Shown piece by piece: positions 8,031 to 17,200 of a DNA stretch of 17,315 nt (its first letter is position 1; each line of letters begins with the position of its first letter). The position numbers and the translations under genes were made by a program. Under the pieces are notes generated by a model, which saw nothing but the letters and a program-made list of their open reading frames with translations, did not search any database and was not told the DNA's origin. Origin of the DNA: CAZTII01 sp964613305 (GTDB lineage Bacteria; Bacillota_I; Bacilli_A; Erysipelotrichales; Erysipelotrichaceae); assembly GCA_964613305.1 (NCBI GenBank), contig CAZTII010000037.1:1-17315 (forward strand), written 5' to 3'.

Positions 8031-8671
8031 AATCGAACTTCATCATTTAATGATTTATCACTATGTTTACTAGTTTCAAGGATATCTTTTTGTTTTTTCT
8101 CATAATAAACACCAGCTTCAAGTTTTTCACCTGAAACCTTTTCTACACCAACAATCTTTCCTTTAAAACGAGAATCATTATTAAAATTACCACTATTCAC
8201 TAAACCATTCGCCTTATCACCAAAGAACTTATTAGCTTTTTTCACATCAATCACAAACTCAATAACACTCGCATCACCAGATGCAGAACATCCATCAGGT
8301 GCATGTTCTGCAGCTTTAGAATCGACTTTAACGATAGGCAATACAACACCACTATCTAAGGTAAAATAATAACGACTACCAATAGGACCAAAACTATATC
8401 CTAAAGCAGCACCAATGAATCCATCATGATCAAACAAAATACCAGATTTATGAATCGTCATTTTATCACGAATGTATTTATATTGAGGACTAGATTTGTT
8501 TGTAATAGCCGTATACGGCTCATATGTCTTCGTAGAGGAAGACGAACACACATCCATTACCTCACTTTTAAATTCTTTTTCATATTTATCTAAACGATCA
8601 ATTGAAAAATCTTCTGCCTTAAATCCCGACAACAAGAAAAAACAAAGAATCAAAAATAGCGTTTTTTTCAT
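8015..8671 (-). CDS. Secreted protein of unknown function
   Basis: The product is an exported protein of 218 residues that I do not recognise. The ATG at 8669-8671 is preceded by AGGAGG (8676-8681) and opens a clear signal peptide, MKKTLFLILCFFLLSGFKA, with probable cleavage after FKA. LSGF has no lipobox cysteine, so a lipoprotein is unlikely. The frame also has an upstream ATG at 8710, which lacks a ribosome binding site and would place 13 extra residues before the signal peptide. The mature part has two cysteines (VCSSSS and DGCSAS) and a segment TLDSGVVLPIVKVDSKA with a following ASVIEFVIDV. That pattern resembles a small beta-rich domain seen in hypothetical secreted proteins of Firmicutes; this is an impression, not an assignment. 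It has its own promoter and terminator. Confidence 0.75.
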   Translation of the reverse strand: MKKTLFLILCFFLLSGFKAEDFSIDRLDKYEKEFKSEVMDVCSSSSTKTYEPYTAITNKSSPQYKYIRDKMTIHKSGILFDHDGFIGAALGYSFGPIGSRYYFTLDSGVVLPIVKVDSKAAEHAPDGCSASGDASVIEFVIDVKKANKFFGDKANGLVNSGNFNNDSRFKGKIVGVEKVSGEKLEAGVYYEKKQKDILETSKHSDKSLNDEVRLDGVY

Positions 8672-8700
8672 ACAACCTCCTATATTGGATAAGCTTTTTA

Positions 8701-8730
8701 ATAATATCATATAATAAAATAATTGTCCAA
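8701..8730 (-). promoter_or_regulatory. Promoter of the secreted protein gene
   Basis: On the minus strand TTGGAC (8730-8725) and TATTAT (8706-8701) are separated by 18 bp, about 30 nt before the AGGAGG at 8681-8676. Each box differs from consensus by one or two bases. The region is very AT-rich, so alternatives such as the overlapping TATGAT cannot be excluded. Confidence 0.5.
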
Positions 8731-8765
8731 TTTTTTAAAAAAGCATAAAAGAATAACATAAAAGA

Positions 8766-8830
8766 TAGCCAAACGGCTGATTTCCTTTTTAAATCAAAAT
8801 TTTATCACCAACTATTTATAATTAATAGTT
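8766..8830. terminator. Weak hairpins after the pilin remnant
   Basis: Two inverted repeats lie between the pilin remnant and the next promoter: AACTATT/AATAGTT (8810-8816 with 8824-8830) and AGCC/GGCT (8767-8770 with 8775-8778). On the minus strand the second is followed by ATCTTTTA. The stems are short or AT-only, so terminator function is doubtful. Confidence 0.25.
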
Positions 8831-8836
8831 AGAAAA

Positions 8837-9181
8837 TCAACACTCGTTAAATTTTACATACTTTCTTCTTAATACGATGATACCAACAAAAGATAGCAAT
8901 GACATTATCAACCAATTCATCATTCCATGATCACCAGTCCTTGGTGGTTTATAACAATTGTTAAACTTGATGTCAGTAACAACTTGTCCATCTTTTGTAA
9001 TGACTTGAGTTGCTTGTAGTACACCATTTCCTTTATCCGCTCGTGTAAGTGTAAAGTTAAACGCTGCGTTTGCTTTAGATGCTGCGTTATTCACTGTTTT
9101 CTTTGCGCTTAAACTTGTTTTACATTCAATATAGTATGTGTTATTGAATGTAATCTTATCAACATGTATTTTTTTAAAAAC
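8837..9181 (-). pseudogene. 3' remnant of a sortase-anchored pilin/adhesin gene
   Basis: The open frame shows a cell-wall sorting end: the motif KPPRTGD, a hydrophobic segment (MNWLIMSLLSFVGIIVL) and a basic tail RRKY. PPRTG is a variant of LPxTG. Before it, ITFNNTYY, TSLSAKKTVNN and QVVTDIKFNNCY resemble the start and end of Spy0128/FctA-type pilin domains, but the roughly 55-60 residues usually between these halves are missing. There is no signal peptide and no start codon with a ribosome binding site. The GTG at 9094 is just a valine inside the domain. The recognisable part begins right after the terminator of the AbiEi-like gene. I read it as a decayed remnant with an internal deletion. 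Confidence 0.6.
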
Positions 9182-9195
9182 TTGTTCAAAAGAAT

Positions 9196-9220
9196 AAAAA
9201 AAAAGAGGAATTATCCTCTT
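9196..9220 (-). terminator. Terminator of the AbiEi-like gene
   Basis: On the minus strand AAGAGGA (9220-9214), a four-base loop and TCCTCTT (9209-9203) form a perfect 7-bp stem followed by a long T run. The TAA stop codon of the gene (9213-9211) lies in the loop, so the ascending arm encodes the last residues. Confidence 0.88.
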
Positions 9221-9867
9221 GATTGGTGAATCTCTACTAAAACATCAATTAAATATAATAGTGTACGATTAGAAAAGTTTAAACGACCATAACGAATTAA
9301 TCGCATTGGATCTAATTTGTTCAATGAAATGAATTTAGATAATTTATCAAAAGTATCTTTTACATCATATTCATACTTATCCAAATTACAAATACAATCC
9401 AAGCATTGTAAATATAAATAGTTACTCTTATTTACTGTAATCGATGGTTTCTTTAATGTAATATTAAAGTTCTCAGGTAATTTACGACGATAATCATTTG
9501 TCGTAAATTCACGATTAACAACTAAAGATTGTTCAAATCCAAATTCAAATAACAATGATTTTCCAGAAATATACCCAATAATATCACCATCATTCATCAT
9601 TAAACTATCTACTAAATACTTATCCATTTCACGACTTAATTGACCAACAATATTACGCTTATTTTTAAAATACGTACCACGTTGAAGGCGAGAAATAATC
9701 CCTTTATCCGCCATTCTTTTTAACTTAATATTAATTAAAGTTTTAGCTTGAGCAAATGGAATAGAACTTTGTTGCGACAATGACATAGCTATGTCATCTG
9801 TTTTAATTGGTGCTCCATAAGGAAATTCGTTAATAATTTGTTCAATAGTTTCACTGTATCCTAGCAC
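9211..9867 (-). CDS. AbiEi-like winged-helix protein (orphan antitoxin-type regulator)
   Basis: The product has 218 residues. An N-terminal winged-helix domain (about 1-70) includes SIPFAQAKTLINIKLKRMAD and the wing ending GIISRLQRGTYFKNK, typical of AbiEi/DUF6088 family proteins, which are DNA-binding antitoxins of type IV toxin-antitoxin systems. The remainder (about 75-218), including MMNDGDIIGYISGKSLLFEFG, also matches that architecture. The start is GTG at 9865-9867 with GGAGG (9876-9880) 8 nt upstream. No AbiEii-type nucleotidyltransferase toxin is present on either side: the gene is single, with its own promoter and terminator. It may be an orphan antitoxin or a transcription regulator; its target is unknown. 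Confidence 0.7.
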   Translation of the reverse strand: MLGYSETIEQIINEFPYGAPIKTDDIAMSLSQQSSIPFAQAKTLINIKLKRMADKGIISRLQRGTYFKNKRNIVGQLSREMDKYLVDSLMMNDGDIIGYISGKSLLFEFGFEQSLVVNREFTTNDYRRKLPENFNITLKKPSITVNKSNYLYLQCLDCICNLDKYEYDVKDTFDKLSKFISLNKLDPMRLIRYGRLNFSNRTLLYLIDVLVEIHQSRG

Positions 9868-9924
9868 GTTTATATCCTCCTATTAATGATACCGAACAAA
9901 GCAATATCATGTATTTACAATGTC

Positions 9925-9953
9925 ATTATATCATAACAATATAATCGTGTATA
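9925..9953 (-). promoter_or_regulatory. Extended -10 promoter of the AbiEi-like gene
   Basis: On the minus strand the sequence TGATATAAT (9933-9925) is a perfect extended -10 element. TATACA (9953-9948) lies 17 bp upstream of the hexamer as a partial -35. The transcript would carry a leader of about 50 nt before the GTG start. Confidence 0.6.
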
Positions 9954-10025
9954 TACTCTTTACTACAAAAATTTCCCAAAAACTAACGAATTAAATATCA
10001 ACAAATTATCACATCATCTAACAAT

Positions 10026-10052
10026 TAAAAAAACACAGGCTTTAGCCCGTGT
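10026..10052 (-). terminator. Terminator of the dockerin-cohesin cluster
   Basis: On the minus strand ACACGGGC (10052-10045), loop TAAA and GCCTGTGT (10040-10033) form an 8-bp stem with one G-T pair, followed by seven T residues. It begins 1 nt after the cohesin gene stop codon. Confidence 0.9.
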
Positions 10053-10053
10053 C

Positions 10054-11214
10054 TTAAGATTTCTTCTTTTTTAGAAATAATGACGAAGATAAAATTACAA
10101 TTACTACGATAGCACCACCAACAAAATACAACGAATTTGATGTTTGTTTAGTAAAGGTTTTCGCTATAACATATGTTTTACCTTCATCTAAAACTAAAGT
10201 CACTGCTCCATCCTTCACCGCAAGAGAGTGATGAATTTCATCAATTTGGCCTGTTTTGCCATCGTAACTAAAACAACCAACAACTTCACCATCAGTATAT
10301 AAACCAAGGGTACTAACATTAATCTCAGCCGTAGAAATAAACTTACCACGATGCTTAAAATCAATCATTATAGCATTCTCATCAAATTGTTTTACAACGC
10401 TAGATTTGATTCCTTCAACTTTTGACATTGGTGTAATCGATGTATCTAACACCATAATAACATCGTTCTTCACTTCATCGCTAAAATTCCATTGAATTGT
10501 AGAATTGCTTGAAGAATCATTAACCGCTAAATTAGCTCCACCAATTTGTGTTAATTCATTTAAATTCGATGAACTGATTTCAGAATTTTCCTTAACCGTT
10601 AAAATAATTTTACCTTCATCACTAATAGTCGCATCCACTGTTTTATCTACTATATTCCCTGTAGAAACAGCAGGCGTTGGTGTAGGAGAAGTTGGTGCTA
10701 CTGTAGATGGTGCTCCATTAGAAGCTGTAATAGTGACATCTTTGTTTACAACAGAAAACGATCTTCCTTTCATAGTCGAATCAACCCATTCTGACTCTGA
10801 AATCTCTAACGTAATCGAACTATCAGAAATATCTTTTTTAACTTGTCCAGTTATAACCATAACATCTAAACTACCATTTAGTGTTGCCTTAGAATTCCAA
10901 TACGCTAAAAACGTTGCATTCTCTTTAGCATATACACCTTTTATTGATGCTCCATTTTCTTCCAACTCTTTAGCAAATGCTTGGCGAGTATTTACTTTTA
11001 TATTTTCAAAAATCTTACTATCAAAAAGTATCGAAAACTGAATGCCAAACATTTCTTCACTCTGGTTAATTTTAACAATATACGAAAAACTATCACCAGC
11101 TTTTAGTGTTGATGGACCTTCAATTGTAAGAGAACCATCTCCTTGCGCACTAATCGGCAAAACAGAAACCAATACTAACGTTAATACCAAAACCAATTTA
11201 CTTAATTTTTTCAT
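10054..11214 (-). CDS. Membrane-anchored cohesin-domain surface protein
   Basis: The 386-residue product is built as a cell-surface dockerin receptor. Residues 1-23 are a signal peptide ending ISA. Residues about 26-165 resemble a cohesin domain: strand SLTIEGPSTLKAGDSFSYIV, then FGIQFSILFDSKIFENIKV, ATFLAYWNSKA and the closing strand SLDVMVITGQVK. A Pro/Thr/Ser-rich linker with TSPTPTPA follows (about 163-183), then a beta-rich domain (about 187-355) with the end pattern GLYTDGEVVGCFSYDGKTG and KTYVIAKT, which I have seen in cohesin-bearing surface proteins. The C-terminus is a single membrane segment (about 362-381) and KKKK, with no LPxTG motif. GGAGG (11222-11226) lies 7 nt before the ATG. 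It lies 57 nt downstream of the giant dockerin gene with no terminator between, so the two are probably co-transcribed and are likely partners. Confidence 0.82.
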   Translation of the reverse strand: MKKLSKLVLVLTLVLVSVLPISAQGDGSLTIEGPSTLKAGDSFSYIVKINQSEEMFGIQFSILFDSKIFENIKVNTRQAFAKELEENGASIKGVYAKENATFLAYWNSKATLNGSLDVMVITGQVKKDISDSSITLEISESEWVDSTMKGRSFSVVNKDVTITASNGAPSTVAPTSPTPTPAVSTGNIVDKTVDATISDEGKIILTVKENSEISSSNLNELTQIGGANLAVNDSSSNSTIQWNFSDEVKNDVIMVLDTSITPMSKVEGIKSSVVKQFDENAIMIDFKHRGKFISTAEINVSTLGLYTDGEVVGCFSYDGKTGQIDEIHHSLAVKDGAVTLVLDEGKTYVIAKTFTKQTSNSLYFVGGAIVVIVILSSSLFLKKKKS

Positions 11215-11271
11215 AAGGAAACCTCCACTATGTACTATAGTAGCACATTATTTTTTGCGTTAGTAGACTTG

Positions 11272-14200
11272 TTATTGAGAAACAATATTTTTAACGCCTA
11301 AAATATGATTCGCAACCGCAACAAGATCAGTTATTCTAATTTCATTATCACCGTTAATATCACCAAATACTTCCGTTTCTTCACTCATGTTATTACCTAA
11401 AATATACTGACTTATCATTACGATATCAGAAACATTAATATCATAATTACCATCACAATCACCTAAGGAATTAACCTTGATTGGAAATACTTTACAAGCT
11501 GTACTTGAACAGATTGTAATATCTTTTTCCCCTACGGTTAAAGTAGAAGTTTCACTCACCATAAATCCTTTTCCTGTTTCAAGAAGAGTAGACTCCTGTA
11601 ATAAGGATACAGAAATTTTGTTTTTATCAAACATTCTTCCAGCTACAAATCGTTTTACTGGGCTAGTCCAGACTACTTCTAAATTTAACTGAACAGGATT
11701 ATCTCGATGTAAATATTTTTTAGTTTCTTTGCTTGTGTAACTATTCGAATACACAACAACATCATAAGAACCGTTTGTTATATTTTTTTCACTTAATACA
11801 CTCTTTGGAATTAACAAGGTAGTATCATTAACAAACGACAATGGAGTTGTTGACCAATTCGTTGATACTGTATAATCATTATCATGTGATGGCGGATTAA
11901 TAGCACACTCAATGTTTCCTTTGCGTACATTATTTATAAAGAAATCAAATCCATTAATACTTCTTAGCCACTGCTTATTATCAGATAAGATAAGTAATCC
12001 ATCATTGGATTCAACAAGACTAAAATCTACTACACCTTCATTAATACGAGAATAAATCGCTTCAAATGGTCTATAAAGAGCTGTATCAAACACTATTTTG
12101 TAACTCTTACCATATGGAAGGCTACTAAATTCACTCTTATTGATATCAATTTTAGACCCCTGAGTTGTGTATGACGTAATTTTTTTAATAACTTCATCTT
12201 CAATCGTTCTTATTTCCACACTATTTAATTCTGAAAATAAATTAGATGGTGCATTTTCTGCGTTAAACTGAATAACATCAGATTTAATTTCATGTGTCAA
12301 TGTCCCTTGATAAAACTCCCTATTCAACACGTCAAATACAAAACCAACTCTTACTTTAGGGTTAAACACTGAAATAGCGTATATCGTATATTTTCCAACA
12401 CAAGCATTAGGACTAACAACCAATTCATCACGATCGACATATACACCACCATATTGAGGTGTGACTTCGACTTTATATTCCTTTAATTGTTCAGTAGGTG
12501 CAGTAACCTTAAATGGCAACTTCACAAAAGAGTCAACATCAAGAGAAGTAAAACGATTAACAATATCAATAGTGATATTATCTGGAAGAGTTGGAATATC
12601 AATAACACTTTCACCAACACCATTCATTAAAACAATCTTACTAACATTGATATAATACGGATATAGACTAGAGGCAATAAACAGTTCATTCCCACGATAG
12701 TCTAACTCTGATTCACCAATAAGATTTGGTCCCAAAATCGTAGCACCATCAGCATCCAATACTTTGTACTCTGTAAAACTGCCAGGTAACCAAGGTGTAG
12801 ATTTAAATAATTTAAATTCAGGAGTAAATGACGACGTAAATTGTAAATTTTTATATCCACTAACATCAATAGCCTCATTCATCGTAAGCTCTTTTGGTTT
12901 ATACCTTGATGTATATGCAACATTGATTTTATTTAATGTTGCACCACCTAATAAATGAGTAGGAATATAGTAAGCTAATGGATTACTTCTATTCGGTTTT
13001 ACTGTTTTAACAAATTGTAAATCAATCACTTTAGCGAATTCACTATTATCAGTATTTACTGATATAGTCGATACCAAGTCCTTTTCTTCCATCGTTGACC
13101 ACTCTAGCACTAAATAATTTTGTCTAAGTTCATAGTCAACAGAAGAATTTAAACGTAAACTATTCGAAACATCGATCAACGATAAATCCAATGTACCTGG
13201 AACATATCCTGTAGAAAATAATGTAATGAAATTACTAAAATCAACAATCGTATTAGAATCTTGTTGATATCGTATTAATACACCACTATCTAAATGATCT
13301 GAAGATGGTATTACTCTCTCTATCTGATTATTACTACTGTCCATATACGATATTTTATTTAACCCATTTAACCATTCAGTATTATCAGAATAGATGATGA
13401 CACCTTCGTCAATCGTCGTAATTTCATAGCGAGGACATTGTTTAAATCCATTAGTAACACTAAAAACAGTTCCTAAAGTAAAATAGCGCTCCGTTATATA
13501 TCCATAAGTATCTACTCTCTTATCACCATAACCATTCGCTTGAATGGATACATTGTTATAATTTCCATTATAAAATGAACTATTTGCTACAATTTCTACC
13601 TTATTATCTTTAAAATCATTTTGACCTACATGATATTCATATTTTGTTTCATTATCATAAAAGCTTACGATATTAATATTTCGTAAAAAGCTTATATCGT
13701 TTGATTGAATAACAACATGATTATTTTCATTCGTTATAGTCAACTCTGGAAATGGCTTCATCTCTACAAAATTAACATCTGGCTGATACAATACTTTTTC
13801 ATGAAATGGATAATAAACATCAGAAGATAAAACAAGTTCATAATAACCAGCTTCAACATTTTGAAGCAAGCTTCTAGACAATACAGCATCACCATATGGA
13901 TTAAAATACGTTCCATCTCTAAAGAAATAATTATTTTTTCCCTTTAACTCCACTGTATTTATCGTATTTGCCCATTGCTTATCGGCAGTTTTAATAATAA
14001 TTTCATTATTTTCTAAGTAAATAATCGGATGATCAACAATTCCTGGCATACTATTTAAATCAGTAACAAAATTATTTAAATTACATCCACCAATTGTTGA
14101 AAAGGTAACATATTGTTTACCCCTCGTCACTTGTGCATCATACAACACCGACCTAGGTATAAATAAACTTTGTGTTGACGGATTGTACGATAACTCCTCA

Positions 14201-17200
14201 GAGTTACTTGAAGAAACTACCATATTATTATTCATTACAACATTTTTCTTAAATGATTTATCATTAAATTTCACTTCATAAACAGAAGATAAGAATTGTG
14301 CATCACTACTACAAATCATAATACCTTGTCTAGTTTCTTGAAGGCTCACCGTAGAATCCTTAACAATATCAATTGGTTTATAAATATTGTTATATGTATC
14401 CATAAAAGAAATTTTTACATCAAAATACCTCGTCGCAAACAATTCAGATTTATTAATTTTGATTTTATTACCTTCTCTATGATAGTCATTAACCAAAATT
14501 TCTGTAAAATTTGTATCACCATACAACGCTACAAAGTCACATTTATTCGCAACTGTTGCATCAATAAACTCAAGTACAATTACATCATATTCTTCACGAA
14601 CGTCAACCGTTGAACTTAAATTGATACGATTACCACCATCAATCGCTAAATATCGAGTATCCACAATTGTCGTAGTATATAAACTCGCATTAATATATAA
14701 CTCTCCATGCTTATTTGCAAGATTAGTCATAATAAAGTCATTCGGTATATCAATATACTGTTTCATTCCAGGAGATACTTGATATACATTTGATGTTATA
14801 TTATTAGAAATGGAGTCAATTGATGATATCCAATCTAAATCATCAGATGTAAGGCGGATAAATCCTTTGTCATATTCAATGTTAAATAATGGAGCTTCTT
14901 TAACACCTGTAGATACTACTAGTGGAGTAATATCAAACCAATACTCTTGATATCCTTCAGCAGTAACTTTTACTTTATTATAAGCACCATCCAAGGCATG
15001 ATTTTCTATGAACGAATGTTGTATACTTAAATCCTCACTACTAATAGTAAATTTATTTCTATCCAAATCAAACACAGAACCATCAGAAATTAAATAAACA
15101 CGATTAATACTACTACGCCACTCTACATCACCAGTGATTTTCAGTACTCTATTACTATTATCAATAGAATGAGATAGAGCCTTTTTCCCAACAACAAAAG
15201 TAATTTGTTGTGATGCATCAAAGAAACCGTTAGCTTTTATAGTGATTGTATACTCACCACTAACAACTTCTCTCAATAAGTCTGGAGACAGAAAAATATC
15301 ATTATTTGAACCTACTAATCCTTGGTTAGCAGTAAAGATATAGGAATGTTCTCTATTAGTCAATTGAATTTCAGTTACCTGACTAGCCCAATCTAACTCA
15401 CTAAACGCACGAATCATCGACACTTGGTAATTCTCCATCCTCACAGCTGGATCAACCCTTAATCCATCCATCACTAACGAAGGACAAGAAATTTCATTGT
15501 ATTTAAACGACAAACAATGTACAGCATACAACTTATTAAGAATACCCTTTTCAGCAATCTTTTGCATCGGAATTAATAATCCACCATGCGATTCGCTATA
15601 TTGTAACTCATTGGTATCATTATAACCATAAACAATTCCATTGTCATATAGTAGTCTTCTATTAAATGAAATATCATCTAATAAAACCGTTGTAATAGAA
15701 TCAAGCCAATTCGCATTATTCGATATAATGACCAAACCATTATTTGTTTTTACATACTCAATCGTAATACCTTCAAATGATGGATCAATCATCTGTAAAC
15801 TACCTCGTGATAATTTTGTCGTTGATGAAAATATTTCATAATCAAGACTTTCCTTATTATTAGTAGCCGCATCTAAATACGCACGTGGAAATATTTTATA
15901 ACCTTCACCAGATTCTATTGCATCCTCAACAGGATATGACGCAATAATCTCGCCTTGACGTATAAAATGAATTCTAACCATCTTCGCAAAAACACTTCCT
16001 GCTGCCTCTACTTTAATTCCATTATCTTGTAAAGTAACTGACATTTGTTCATATACAGGCATTCCAGTCATTTCTAGAGATGGACATGACACTTCATTAT
16101 AAAGAATTGATAAACAACGCACATCATATGTTTGATTTGCAACTCCAGATATAGTTAAAACAAAATAAGGAATTAATAAACCGTCATATGTAGAACTATA
16201 TTTCAACTGCATGCTATCTCTACAATCATATGCAATATCATTGGAATACACTAATTCTCGATTAAAAGTAATATCACCAAGCTGTACCGTTTTAATTGAA
16301 TCTAGCCATTTTCTATGTGGTGATTGAATAACCAATCCATCCCTAGTCTTTAAATAAGTAATAGTATTGTTAGAAAATAAAGGATCCTCCATTTGTAAAC
16401 TACCACGAGATAATTTTGTATCAGAAGAAAATATTTCATAATCAAGACTTTCCTTATTATTAGTAGCCGCATCTAAATAGGTACGAGAAAATACTCTAAA
16501 ACCTTCACCATTTTCTATCGCATCTCCAATAGGATACGATGCGACAACATTCCCTTGACGTATAAAGTCAATTTTAATCATCTTCGAAAAAACAGTTTCT
16601 GCAGCTTCTACTTTAATTCCATTATCTTGTAAAGTAACTGACATTTGTTCATATACAGGCATTCCAGTCATTTCTAGAGATGGACATGACACTTCATTAT
16701 AAAGAATTGATAAACAACGCACATCATATCTTTGATTTGTAACACCAGAAATATCTAAGACGAAATAAGGAATTAATAAACCATTATATGCTTCACTATA
16801 CTTTAATACCTCACTATCAACACATTCATACGCAATATCATTATGGTATGTCAATGTACGATCAAAAGAAATATCACCAAGTTGTACCGATTTAATTGAA
16901 TCTAGCCATTTTCTATGTGGTGATTGAATAATTAATCCATCCTGAGTCTTTAAATAAGTAATAGTATTGTTAGTAAATAAAGGATCTACCATGACAATAT
17001 TACCAGAAGCAATAATACCAGAAGAAAAAACTTCATACCCAATGGTATCATTTACATCAGTGAAAGCATCTAACATCCCCCTCTTATACACTCTAACACC
17101 ACTAGTAGAACTTATTTCATCACTAGGCAATAATGTAACAATTTCTTGTTGATTCTTTTTAAATACAATTTTTGTAATAGAATTTAGTGTTTCTTCATTA

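Noticed and set aside
9868..10053. Hidden AbiEii toxin or small gene next to the AbiEi-like gene
   Set aside because: The gap holds only the promoter and the cohesin terminator; no frame of useful length with a ribosome binding site is present.
10054..10140. Sortase anchoring of the cohesin protein
   Set aside because: The C-terminus has a membrane segment and lysines but no LPxTG-like motif before it.
10505..11041. 178-codon open frame antisense to the cohesin gene
   Set aside because: It mirrors the cohesin protein frame and has no promoter, binding site or motif of its own.
11233..11242. Perfect palindrome TACTATAGTA between the dockerin and cohesin genes
   Set aside because: A 10-bp palindrome is weak in such AT-rich DNA, and no -35 element or second copy supports an operator or promoter.
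17128..17130. TTG as the start of the giant dockerin protein
   Set aside because: Forty-six residues upstream in the same frame are homologous to the repeat unit, there is no signal peptide after the TTG, and no ribosome binding site precedes it.
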